From NCBI GenBank assembly GCA_947561395.2, contig OX387184.1, forward strand, positions 19,324,205 to 19,388,204: a stretch of 64,000 bases of DNA, given 5' to 3'. The stretch comes from Buxus sempervirens. Taxonomy: Eukaryota; Streptophyta; Magnoliopsida; Buxales; Buxaceae. Under the pieces are notes generated by a model, which saw only the letters and a list, made by a program, of their open reading frames with translations, was not told where the DNA came from and searched no databases. The position numbers and the translations under genes were made by a program. Positions 1 through 11,198 of this stretch are shown piece after piece (the stretch's first letter is position 1; each line of letters opens with the position of its first letter).

Positions 1-210
1 AGCCACGAGTGCTCTGTGAGACGCGAGAAAAGGATTTGCCCCTAAAGTTAGGGACTTTTCATCAGATCCTCTAAACAAATTCTTTTTCAAATATCATGTT
101 GGAATTCTTGTAGCTCATGATCGAATGGACATGATCTTGGGAATCGCAATTTGCGGGTCTTTTTGCTCTCCGCTGTTAATTGATTCCAATTCCAGCGAAG
201 AGGGGGCAGT
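1..210 (+). mobile_element. 3' end of an LTR-retrotransposon internal region
   Basis: The last internal bases of a long-terminal-repeat element enter from the left edge. A purine-rich tract (gaagagggggcag, ending at 209) sits directly before the LTR start TGTAGACACC at 211, which is the expected polypurine primer arrangement. No coding domain is recognisable in these 210 bases. The rest of the element lies outside the window. Confidence 0.6.
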
Positions 211-2533
211 TGTAGACACCCCAAATTGCACTTCCATAACTGAAAACCTTCAAAAGAATTTTTAAAGTCTTATTTGAGCCTTGACATATGTCAAACACTC
301 AAGAACTCCCAAAATTGGTGCCAACCGTACTGAGTATACGGTTTTTATGATTTTGATCTCAACCGCCCTGTATGTACGGTTGCAACATCACACACAGCAC
401 GGTTGATATCCATGCTTGTTGCGTGAGCTGCCACGTGGCTTCGCGAAGCTTCGGCCGTTGAGCCACGTCGACAGCAATCATGACGAGCGTAATTGAATTG
501 AACCGTCCTATATGTGCGGTTTAGTTAAATTTGCATAGAAACCGCACTTATAGTAACGGTTGTGTTAAAACCGTACTGTGTATGCGGTTTTGGCTGCTTC
601 GGGGATTTGCGAAATGGCTCGATTTCTGAACCTTATTTACGCATATTACCTCTCTCTCAGGGACTTGAATTCCCTATTTCATCCTCCGAAACCATTAGTA
701 TTACACCAATTCAAGCCTTGGAGGAGAATTGGAATAATCTAGAAGGCTTTTTAGGCCTACCCTTGGGACTCTTCTACCCTTGGCTTGGCCTATAAATAGA
801 GGGGTCCTCCTCTTGCAAATGGCTGATAATTTGAAGCTTGGAAGCTCTGCAAGAAGAGGGAGAACTCTGCTGGATTGCTGCCTCAAGTATTCAACCTACC
901 AAAGGTAAAGCTCTAGTTGATTTTCAGCACTCTTTTTACATTCCAACTCTCTCATCTTCTACCTTTCTGTAGTGTAAGGCCCTGGTGATTGTTTGTAGCC
1001 CCAAACCTCTTCCAAAGTACCTAGGATTTCTCTCTAGCCGTAAAACGTGAAGAGAGAGCCTTGGGAAAAAGAAGTAGGAATGGATCCTCTAGGCTTAGAA
1101 CCCACAAATGATGAAAAAGCATGCTGTGTGGTTATTTTGAACCTTTGAATGCTTCTCTGATCTATTTTGTATTTGGAGAAGATGCACGAATCCATGCTCT
1201 CAATAGCAATGGATTCCAACCTTCTCCTAGAAAATGTGATTTTCCACATCTTCACACACACTTTTCACTATTTTTCCTCGAATAGGCTAGATCTTGGATT
1301 TCCGTGTTAAATACGGGAAATCTGAGATTATTGGCCTTAGAATGAATTTTAGAACTTCATGAGATGGTTTGCATTGATTTCTAAGTTGTTTTGGTCGAAT
1401 CCACATGCACACATGTAATGATTTTGATTTTTCTATTCAAAATCTTCAAAACAGGGCAGATCTGTGGCCTGTCTTGGAATGCTTATAACTTCATCCTCTG
1501 GATGAATTTTTGAGTGATTCCAAAGACATGTGATAGATGGATATGCCTATTTCATATCTGGAAAATTTCATCCACTTTCACGTAGCCAATTTTTGACACC
1601 ATCTGTTCAAAGTTTGTAAGTCAGTTCAGCCCAGATTGCTGAACTTGCCGCTTTGATGGTGCACCGTTTATTCAATTTTAATCCGTTTTGAGTGATTCTA
1701 ATTCCTGAGTTTTCTTGGAGAAGTCTATTTTCATTTCCAATTGATTTCAGCAGATTTTGATCTGTTTTGTGCCTTGGGTGCTCAGTTGACTCAGAGATGC
1801 TCGCTGGCATAGTCCAGAGCTAATCTGTGGTCTTCTAGGCCTGTTCAAGAGAGCACACAAGTCACATCCGGATAGAGTTTGGTGTGAAGTTTTTTTCTTT
1901 GGAAAGATGGCACTACATACTTCCTCCATACCAATTTTCATGAATTTTTATTGAGCCAAACTCCATGAATAGGATTTTGAAAATGCCTACTCCACACTTT
2001 TCCAAGTTATAAACAGCAAATTTCAGATGTGGATTTCTCTTTTATTTTGAATCGGATTGAGTTGAAATTTTTACTGTATATTCTACTACATACCAGTTTT
2101 CAAATGGCTTTGGTTTCATTGGATTTGGATTTAAATTGAGTGAGTTATGGCTAATCGAAGCTTTCAAGCTCTTTTGATCTAATTTCTCCGAATTTGCCTT
2201 AGCTTGATTTTCTTCATTTTCACTTGGATTTCCTTTCACTCATGAAGTTTTAGAGGTGATGAATCCACAAAGAGAGTCCAAGTTCATTAGACTTCTCATG
2301 TGGGATGGTCACACACATTGTGCTTGTTATAAGCACCCTTTTTGTTCATTTCATTAGCAAACAATTTCTAGCATAAGCAAGCATGTGGCAACCGTCTTAG
2401 ACGGATGAGCGGGGTGCCTAACACCTTCCCCTGCTCATAAATAATTCCCCTTACCCAATCTCTGGATTTTTCCTTGTATTAGAGCTACTTTGGCTTTATT
2501 TGACATTTATGATCCCTTTGGTGTCCATTCACA
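211..2533 (+). repeat. Long LTR, plus orientation (left arm of inverted pair)
   Basis: Starts TGTAGACACCCCAAATTGCA after a polypurine tract and ends tentatively at cattcaca (2533). A primer-site-like stretch with gtggcaactct follows at about 2547. A TATA-like tataaata is at 792. The same sequence recurs in reverse complement at 2932-4658; shared blocks include the terminus, the 'ccgtaaaacgtgaagaga' block near 1040 and the 'ggtgcctaacaccttcccc' block near 2415. The two copies are clearly diverged, so they are old. The LTR end is inferred from the homology, not from a target duplication. The track contains only short meaningless ORFs. Confidence 0.6.
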
Positions 2534-2931
2534 CCTTAAGATGGATAGTGGCAACTCTTTACATTTATCGATCCCCGCGTGACGATATCGGAGGTCATCT
2601 GAGATGACAAATCCATGTCTCACAGGAGTATAAGGAAAAGAATCAGGGGGCAGTTGCTAATGCAGTTAATTCGGGGATTCACCCTGGAGTACTACTTAAC
2701 CAATGTTTCGGCAATCACCTGGCTTGACTAAAGATGGTTTCGGGACCGGCTACTCGTAACCCTGTAACCGTTATCGGAATGCAACCTTCTTGTCGATGGC
2801 AGGATCTTTACTTCAACTGGAATGAATAGTAGCCTGAAGTGTGTGAGACATGGGAAAAAATTAATTCAATGACTTCCTGATCATCACACGGGATTGGTTA
2901 AAAACACAGAGTCGCCACCATTCTTTTTAGG
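2534..2931. mobile_element. Junction between the two inverted LTR copies
   Basis: Sequence on both sides continues the LTR homology as inverted arms (for example 'catgtctcaca' near 2613 and its reverse complement near 2850), so each LTR is followed by its primer-site region and a little internal sequence. The symmetry fades near 2735. No ORF or domain is visible. The arrangement reads LTR, internal stub, inverted internal stub, inverted LTR. Confidence 0.5.
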
Positions 2932-4658
2932 TGTGAATGGACACCAAAATATTAAATAATCACAAAAAGGCAAATTTAGGGAAAAAATAACCCTCTAAAA
3001 AAAACAACCAGAGATGGGTAAGGGGATTAGGTTATGAATAGGGGAAGGTGTTAGGCACCCCTGTTCATCCACACAAGGTAGTTGCCAGGTATTGTTCATG
3101 TTTTTCAAAGGAAAAAAAGCTTGCTATAAAAATCATAAAAAATCACAAAAAAGACAAAAGTGTATAGTTTTTTTCATACGAATAACCTGATTGATCAAGA
3201 ACTATCAAATATGATCATACCATTCATAGGGTTTCATGATTAAAATAAAATTGAGATAAAATCAAATAAAACCAATCTAAAGTGAAAACTTCAAAAATCT
3301 AGCTTCAAGTTAAATTTTAGAAATCTAGAAAAATATGATTTTTATGAAATATTGCAGAATTGAACTTGAATAGTCCAGGACATAGATATAGCCCAAATTT
3401 CATATTAAATCAAGAAATCAAAACAAAAAATACCCACGTTGATGAAAAACATCAAAAGGGAAAACTTAGACCGTAGGGTCTTCTCTCAAAAGTGAAAAAG
3501 GATTCAAAAACCACATCATGAAACCCTAGAAGTTATTTTCAGGCTTCTGAATCCAGATCTATCATACATATCATGATAGATCCAGGATCTTAGCCTAATA
3601 TCACAAAAATCACTAAAACAGTACTGTATGTGAAAAAGCAGTGAAAATCTCAATTTTAGGAGAAAAAGAGGATTTCATGCTATAAACATCATAGACATCA
3701 TAGATTCATTCAGATTCAATCAAAAGATCATTAAAACACTAGCAGGATATCCAAAGCAGCCACATCTAACAGATTAGAGCACATGGGGGTCTACCCTACG
3801 GATCCACCTGTTCTCTTTTCCCCTAGCTCTCTCTTCACGTTTTATGGCTAGAGAGGATTCTTGAGGTACTTGGAGATAAGTTTGGTGATACAAGCACAAT
3901 CAAAGGCTTTATTCTATAGAAAAAGAGAAAAACAGATTATGGGGTTCTATTTTAGGGATCCACCTGTTCCCCTTTCCCCTAGCTTTCTCTTCACGTTTTA
4001 CGGTTAGAGAGACTCTTGAGGTACTTAGAGACAAGTTTAGGAATACAAGATAAAAAATGGCCTTATTCTACAGCAATAGGGAAGATCCTATTATCTTTAG
4101 AATTGAAGACAGAAAATAAAAGGGAAAATGGACTTACCTGGATTGAGCAAGCAGAGCAGCAGGGATTCCTCTCTTCTCTTGGAGCTCCTTGGACTTCAAA
4201 TTTTCGTGGCCTTTTGCTTGAGGAGAGCTCCTCTATTTATAGGCAAAACCAGGGGTAAGGCTGGTCCAAAGGGATATACCATGATCCACCAGATTGAATT
4301 GAAAATAAGGATAATGCCCATCCATGACCAAATAGGATAAATAAGAGATTTCGAAGGGATAAATGAGAGAATTTGAATATCTCAGAGAGATATTTGGGTG
4401 CAGATAAGGCTCCAAAATCGAAAAAGGCTAAATTCTCACAAATCTAATGCGCCCGTAAATGATTTACGATCCAGTGGTATCCGTATATGTACTATGAGCG
4501 TTACGTGCCCATATACAAAATTCGGGCGCGCTTAGCCCGTAGAGACAATACGGGCAAGGCTTAAATTATTGATTTTCATGCATTTTTGGCCTGTTTTAAA
4601 TCCCAATTACATGTTTTCATTATTTTCTCATTTTGTAGTGCAATTTGGGGTGTCTACA
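2932..4658 (-). repeat. Long LTR, minus orientation (right arm of inverted pair)
   Basis: Read on the minus strand it begins TGTAGACACCCCAAATTGCA at 4658 and runs leftward to about 2932. It is shorter than the plus copy and carries an internal tandem duplication: the block around the 'cttcacgttttatggctagag' region near 3830 is repeated near 3995. A TATA-like ctatttata lies at about 4231-4239 (minus). The flank right of 4658 has no polypurine tract, so in its own orientation this looks like a 5' LTR bordering other DNA. Confidence 0.6.
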
Positions 4659-5736
4659 AAGTGTCACTACGACAGGAAGCAGTGAGAGAGGTCATGGATT
4701 ATCCTTTCTTGCTACAGTTTGAGTGTAGGAGATGGGATAGTGATCATGGATGATTGAGTTATAATCATAATAACCGGTTGCGGTTGAGTGGAGGTTGTCC
4801 TTGAGCTCTTCGAGACTGTGCCTTTTATAGCCGGATTCTGACGGTTGCTCAACGTCCCTTCTTTGCACGATCTCCATGTTTGTTCTGGCGGTTATCCATC
4901 TGTTTCTTCTTGTTCGTGGGAGATAACTTCTTTACCACAATCGTAAACAAATAACTTCTTTGTCCATCGTTGCCCACTAATATGATCTCAACGGTCGATC
5001 TTATGTTGAGGGTGACATCTTCTCTTAAACATAAGAGAACGGTTGTCATATGTGCTTATGTTGCTTCGGCTAAGTATTTAGCCCACGTGGATGTTGACGT
5101 GGCATATCTAGTTGAATTAGGCCATGTAAATGACACGTGGCCTTTCTTCATTTGTCAGTCTATGGAGGGTGTAAACACCTTATTTTCACAAATCTAGTGA
5201 AAAAACTCCCATCATATGTGAACGTAAGGATCTTTGATGAACCACATGTCTTTGTTTACTTTAATTTTACTTGTTTAGTTTGTTTGGTGGTTTTTTTTTT
5301 TTTTTTGGTCAATAGTAACTTCCCTAGGCAACAATTCCTCCCAAAATCATTTTCATATTTGCATTGTGTGTGAAATCCCTATTAGGTAATAACTTACTCG
5401 TGCTCTCCCCCTATAAAAATATTTGACAATAATGTTTTTGGAATCTAGCTTTAACACCCATTCTATATCCTTCAAGATCATAGACAATATTCATTTTAAT
5501 TCCTACATAATTGTTTCCTTAATAAGTAAACAGACCATCAATTTCAATAGTTTTAATGATCCAAATAAATTTGAGTCCCTTATCCCCGCTAAGGAAACCA
5601 TGGCTAAAGCTTCGGCAACCAAAAACCGATGGAAGTACATACAATTAAAGAAAAAAAGAATCACGTGATCAAACGTGCATCGGAACCCGATCCTTCATTA
5701 GAGATCATCAAAACATATTCAAAATGCAATCACGTT
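4659..5736. other. No gene seen
   Basis: No ORF with a recognisable domain, no terminal repeats and no tandem structure. There is a T-run at 5290-5308. Short ORFs here have no family resemblance. Confidence 0.5.
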
Positions 5737-6017
5737 TGTAGAACATCATTCCTACTAAAAGCTCAAGCTGATAGTAGGGGTGAATTTTACATATTTAATA
5801 TATTTCTTAACACTCCCTCTCATGTTTGGACCGGACTCAAACTCATTTTAGAGAGGCCCTACATGTGGAATATTTTTTTCTTAATGGGTGGAGTGGAGGT
5901 TTGAACCCAACACCTTGGCGTTTGCCTAAGGCTTTGATACAATGTAGAACACCTTTCCTACTAAAAGCTCAAGTTCATAGTAGGGGTGGACTTTATATAT
6001 TTAATATATTCCTAACA
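5737..6017 (+). repeat. Small direct-repeat element, possibly a TRIM
   Basis: Two direct copies of about 75 bp (5737-5812 and 5943-6017), both starting TGTAGAACA and ending AACA, flank about 130 bp. The two copies differ at roughly ten positions. TG...CA ends suggest miniature LTRs (a terminal-repeat retrotransposon in miniature). I could not find a convincing target duplication or primer site, so a plain tandem-type duplication is also possible. Confidence 0.35.
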
Positions 6018-6317
6018 TCCATCAAGGATTACTCATTCAATCTCTTTTATTTTCTTTCAGCACAAGACAGTTTTGTTGCATTACGTGCTTCAACCGACAT
6101 GCATGTACCTCAATAAACATGACTTCAAAGTGCTCACATTTGAAATATAGCACGTTCTTCAAAGGGCATTTTGGGAATAGAAAATTAAGCTACATTATTT
6201 TTATTCTTGGCAATTACTTTAGAAAAGTAGGATGCATGTTTTGAGACCATTGACTTTTCCAAACATGTTTTGGCAAAAGGGTTAGAATTAAAAATAGCCC
6301 ACTTCAAAAATTTTGCC

Positions 6318-6480
6318 TATTATATATATATATATATATATTACATCTATAACACTGTTTATAATATATAACATATTATATAGATAAGAATTAGGTCTAT
6401 TAGAAATTAATTCTATGTTTATAATATATAACATATTATATAGATAAGAATTAAGTCTACTAGAAATTAATTCTATAATA
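6318..6480. repeat. TA microsatellite and two 60 bp tandem units
   Basis: An (AT)n run near 6320-6342 is followed by two exact-length 60 bp units at 6361-6420 and 6421-6480, differing at a handful of positions. The units are AT-rich and non-coding. Confidence 0.8.
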
Positions 6481-6617
6481 TTACATACAAACATATAATA
6501 TAGGCATCGGCCAGCCAACATACACATGAAGGACAGGTACAAAGCGTGCGCGTAGATCTTATGCTGCAATCAGAATCAACAAATGCCAAGGTACATAACA
6601 TAATCCTAGGAGTTGAA

Positions 6618-6797
6618 CAATTCACTTCCTGTGGTGACTCTATCTGCAGTCCTTAAGTGAAGCCTCCACATGATGCAAACACGTGTCATGTGGCTAAAAA
6701 CTGTTAGTTAAATGTTTGCATCCACGGGACACATGTTTGCATCTTGTGGAGGCTTCACTTAAGGGTTGCAGATAAAGCCACCACAAGAAGTGATTCG
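6618..6797. mobile_element. Mutator-type MITE with 9 bp target duplication
   Basis: A 180 bp foldback element. The left arm begins CAATTCACTTCCTGTGG and the reverse complement of the right arm begins CGAATCACTTCTTGTGG; the arms pair for roughly 65 bp or more, through shared blocks TTAAGTGAAGCCTCCACA and ATGCAAACA. It is flanked on both sides by the same 9 bp, ggagttgaa (6609-6617 and 6798-6806), a target-duplication length typical of the Mutator superfamily. It has no coding capacity. A related fragment is at 7672-7703. Confidence 0.8.
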
Positions 6798-6806
6798 GGA
6801 GTTGAA

Positions 6807-8401
6807 TGCTAGACCTCCCACTATTTTAGCTACGCAAATTTATGTAGCTATATATTGCAAACACTTAAATTCTAAAAAATATAAACTTAAAATAAATCTA
6901 AAAAGGTAAAATACACTACACACACATTATGTTTATATTAATATTTATTTATTTATCTTTACTTGTTTTTTCTTATTTAGAATAGTTTTGAATTTTCGAA
7001 AGTAAATTTTTATTACTTATATTTTTTAAAGTTTGATTATTAAGTAAAACTAATATTTTAAAAATAAATAATAGAGAAACTTTTTTTAAGAGTTTTTTTC
7101 GCTCTTTATTTCTTACATGTTATGAATATATAAGAATAAAAATAAAATAAAAATTCAAGAATTTAAGTTAATTTAAAACACAAATATTTAAACATATAAA
7201 ATGAATTTTAAAAAAAAATAACTTAACTTAGAAACCCCTTCCCCACTTCTTCTTCGATCCGACAAAAACAAGGTGAGAACGGAACGCTACAGTTGCAATC
7301 AGATCAAACAAAAACTGTTTATGCACACTGTTTTTTTTTTTTTAATTTAATAAAATCTAAATCTCAAAAGTTCCCAGCCTATGCCGGAGTACAAGCTTTT
7401 TTTTTTTTTTGGTAATGTGCCGGAGTACAAGCTTAGTGGTGGTTGGATGACAACTTGGACGGATGGTGGTTGAGGCTCTGGGTTTTAGGGTTCGTCAAAG
7501 TGGTGTTATTCCATGTCATACGATTGGTGAGCCAAGTGGCTGTCGCATGAATAACTCTAAAAATCGAGATGAAATTGTTTGCTGCTAGGTCTGCTGCAGG
7601 ACATAGCAGCAGAGATCTGTAGTAGCATATGCTAGTCGGTATCCTATAGGCCCTCTATCTAGGGGTTTAGTTGCAGCCTCCATAGGATGCAAACACGTGT
7701 CCAGAAAGAGAGGAAGAGATCCCAGAGGACACACAGTTAGTTAACGTTACGTGGACTTAGGGAAACGGTATTGCCCGTCACATGACAGCATATCACTGCC
7801 TCGTCAAAGAGCAATACAAGGAAGGGCAACAGACGATTTCATCCAAATGGCACCTGACGGATTTTTATTTTATTTGATCTTATCAAGGTTTACAATTTCG
7901 GCGGCAGGCCGCCGAAATTTCGGTACAGGGACCCCCGGCGATGCGTTTCGTGGGAGGAAATCGTCCTAGGTGCATCGCCGGGGAATGGACGAAATTTCAA
8001 CGATTTGTCACCAAAACAGGGTGGCGTACCAAGAGAAACGTAACGAAACAGACAAAACGGGAAAAAAAATTATTTTTTATACGCGAAATGGAGCGGGGTG
8101 CCGACGAAATTTCCCTAAAATCCGGAAGAAAAAAAAACTGATATTTGCCCATTTTTTGTCTTTTTAAGTTTTCCGCTGTTTACCGGCGAAATTTCGTTTT
8201 GGCCGATGGATGGCATGACTACCAGCATCGAAATTGTAAACATTGGATCTTATTCGCCCGAGATCAATACATGAGGTTTGGCTGGTCAGAAGGGAAGGGC
8301 TTTTCGCACGTGTCTTTCTGGCAGTACCCCAATCCCCAATCGTCTTTTTCAATATATTCTTTGTCGGACTCGCAGTACCCCAATCACCAATCGCTTTCCC
8401 A
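6807..8401. other. Non-coding stretch with repeat remnants and hairpins
   Basis: No gene recognised. It holds AT-rich DNA (6840-7230), a short duplicated block ending 'gccggagtacaagctt' (7384-7399 and 7419-7434), a MITE-like fragment at 7672-7703, and two GC-rich inverted repeats: 7894-7919 (12 bp arms, 2 base loop) and 7933-7983 (12 bp arms CCCCGGCGATGC). A block 'gcagtaccccaatc' is repeated at 8320 and 8372. Short ORFs 7751-8471 overlap in different frames with no domain. Confidence 0.5.
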
Positions 8402-8465
8402 GTCCATTTCCTCTACGGCATGTTCTCTACGGCCGTTTTACGGCCTCAATCCCGTTAGGACGCGT

Positions 8466-8506
8466 GGATAAGAAGGTCTCGTGAGGTGCACGAGACCTTC
8501 TTATCC
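8466..8506. repeat. Left terminal hairpin of the Mutator-like element
   Basis: Perfect 18 bp inverted repeat: arm GGATAAGAAGGTCTCGTG (8466-8483), 5 base loop, complementary arm 8489-8506. The counterpart lies at 22268-22306, with a paired base change in both arms. Confidence 0.85.
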
Positions 8507-11198
8507 TTTTTCACTGGTCTATTGGTCGAGCAATCCCCAAACCACCAACCGGCCCAAGACCACCAAACCACCAACCGGTTCGTCCAATTTCTCTATTCAT
8601 CCGACCAATCCCCAAATCCTCTTCCAACGAGCGTGAGAGCAAGTATTTTCAAAAACCTTCAACGTTTGGCACTGTCACAACCTCTCTCGCGCCATATCGC
8701 TGTTGCAGCTTCCATCTGGTCGGCTTCTTTCAATCTCTTATCAGTCTCTTTGTCGCAACACCGTCTCACTCGTCTGTCCAGGTAAGAAAAGAAGATGCTT
8801 TAATTCTTTGCATATCTGAAACGTGAATGGAAGAGAAGTAGTTAACGTTTTTTGTTTTGATTAAATTTGGACGACTTTTTGCACTGTAGTTTCGAATGAA
8901 TGTATGCAAACAATATGAATACATGGGCTTTGAAATCGATTGTCATCTTCTGAAATGATGCTTTTGGGGTGATTATTTTATGGATTGTTTTAGTCTCAGT
9001 GCGTATCTAAGCAGAAATAAAACCAAAGGGGTAACATGGATGATTCTGCTGCCTTTTGAAGCTAGGAACAAGAAGAAATTATTCTTTTCTTCTTCTGATT
9101 TTGGTGCATGGATGCATAATCGCTTAATGAGTGTTAGCTCTTGTAAACACACGAGCCAAGCCATATATTATAACTTAAGTGAAGATAAAGGAAAGAATTG
9201 AAATACCCTCACGAAATAAAAATTTAATTGCTTTGTGTATTACTAGAAGAGTATTTTGAAGGGCTGGAGTGGACTTCCCTCCAATGAGAATAATTGGGCA
9301 TGCCAATCATATATTTTTGGATCAATTTGTTGCTACTCTTCTTTTAAAATCTTAGTTCTTTTAATGAGATTTATCTTGATTAGAACTCTTCAGAATTTTT
9401 TATCTTGTTGAGAATGTGCTTCCTTTATGTCTAATACGTTTCAATTTTCTCCCTTGGATGTTTAAAGATATGATGAATGTGAAGATCATCAGTTAGCTCT
9501 ACCATATAGACATTGGAACTCACCTATTTTAGAAACATCAGATTGATTATTTACATGCACCAATCCATTTGAGATGAACTTGTATTTGTTTATTTTATTT
9601 ATTTATTTTTCTGTCTCGGTGATATGCTAGCATTCAGAAAATATAAATAAGTCAATAAAAAAACAAAAACAATATATATTTTTTTTGTGTCTCGGTGATA
9701 TGTTAGCATTCAGTACTTATTTTATACTTTGTATTAATACATATCATCACTTATAAAAAAAATATTTTAGCATTCAGTAGGTTGTGGTTTGGTAAGGCAG
9801 CCTTTGGAGAATACAGGATCTTGGATTTCAAGAACTTATCTTCACAGGTATTATTTAACTTGTAAAAAATCGTTTTCGATTGTATGTTTCCAACAAAGAG
9901 TTTTTTGGAATTAGTCATTTCATTGTTCATTATTTGATGTTGCTTGGGATGAGTAAATTATTGTTATATAGTAATTATATCTGTGTTTGTGTGTCATGTA
10001 TTTGGCAATATATGTGTATGTATCCATGTTTATATGCATCTATATATGTCGAATATTATCCATTTTGGTTTATATATTTGACTCTCTGAATGTGACCATT
10101 TTTGAGAATTAGGTGATGGCTTGGGTTTCCTTTTGTCAGTGACTTTTAGTTCTATTCCTGGTGTATATTTGGACGGTTTTGTTATACAAGCATAGAAATT
10201 GTAAGCATAATTTCTTTTTGTACAAAATTTTTTTTTAAAATTGTTTTGGATTTCTGAATACACTTGCTCAAATATTTGGAACACCTTTATTTTATTTTAT
10301 TTTATTTTTTGAATTGTAAGCATCATTGCACAGGGATGATTAGAAATGGAAGAACTGTCAACACACCTCTATTCTAGGACTCATATTGTAACTTTTAGTT
10401 GGAGTGTGTAAAGTATTTCAAAACACAAACGGCATAGAGAAGTACAATAATATGCCATCATTCTTTAAAAATTGCCTTCATAAAATTGTATACGTATGAA
10501 TGAAGTATTGTTTTACAAGCAATATCATTACGACTGAGTGAAGTTAATTTCTGAGAAAAAAACTCCCTCCCTCACTTACAGACAGATGCCGCAATGTGAA
10601 TGAATTTTTATCTTCAAATATAAACATGTATAATGTTTGAATGCACACAAGCTTGCATTTTTGTGCGATTACCTCGCGTTTGTGAGATGATATTTTATTT
10701 GACATCTAATTCTTCTGATCAATTTGTCTTTCAAAAAACCATTTTTCGTGCGTGAGGTGGCCGGGTAGTTAATTTTAAATGAATTTTCAAACATGTCCTA
10801 TTCTAAAAGTTGGAGTAAACTGATCGAAACCTTTGTGTTTGAGATGAATTCATTTATATTCTGTTGAGACAACTTATCATTATTAATAGCACTTCGTTAA
10901 TTCCAAAATATTAACTTAAAAGGTAGAATTAATTAAAAATCTAGGGCTTCAAAAATCTGTAGAGAAGTTGAAATTCACCCCGGCTCTCTAATCTTTTTGT
11001 CTTTCTAAATTATTCAAGTTGAACAATTGCCATCACTGTTCCGTCATGCTAGGTTGATCAAAATGAATGAGAATATTCAAGGTTTAAACTTCTGCAAGAA
11101 GGATTGTAACACTCTAGCCATATGGATTACAAATTTGACTTAAACAAGGAATTGTGACATTGGCTCTGATAACGTGCAGGAAAATTTTGACTACTGCA
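8507..11198 (+). other. Probable leader exon and long first intron of the Ulp1 gene
   Basis: A C-rich stretch up to 8781 ends in a good donor (cag|gtaagaa at 8782) and could be the 5' untranslated exon of the gene whose first ATG is at 11199; an acceptor-like gtgcag lies just before that ATG (ends 11179). The 2.4 kb between is AT-rich with stop codons in all frames. A short block 'tctcggtgatatg' is repeated near 9617 and 9691. No other gene is seen. Confidence 0.4.

Noticed and set aside
7751-8785. Cluster of overlapping ORFs of 60-108 residues in several frames
   Set aside because: They overlap in different frames, follow GC composition and inverted repeats, and show no domain; part lies in the terminal inverted repeat of the Mutator-like element.
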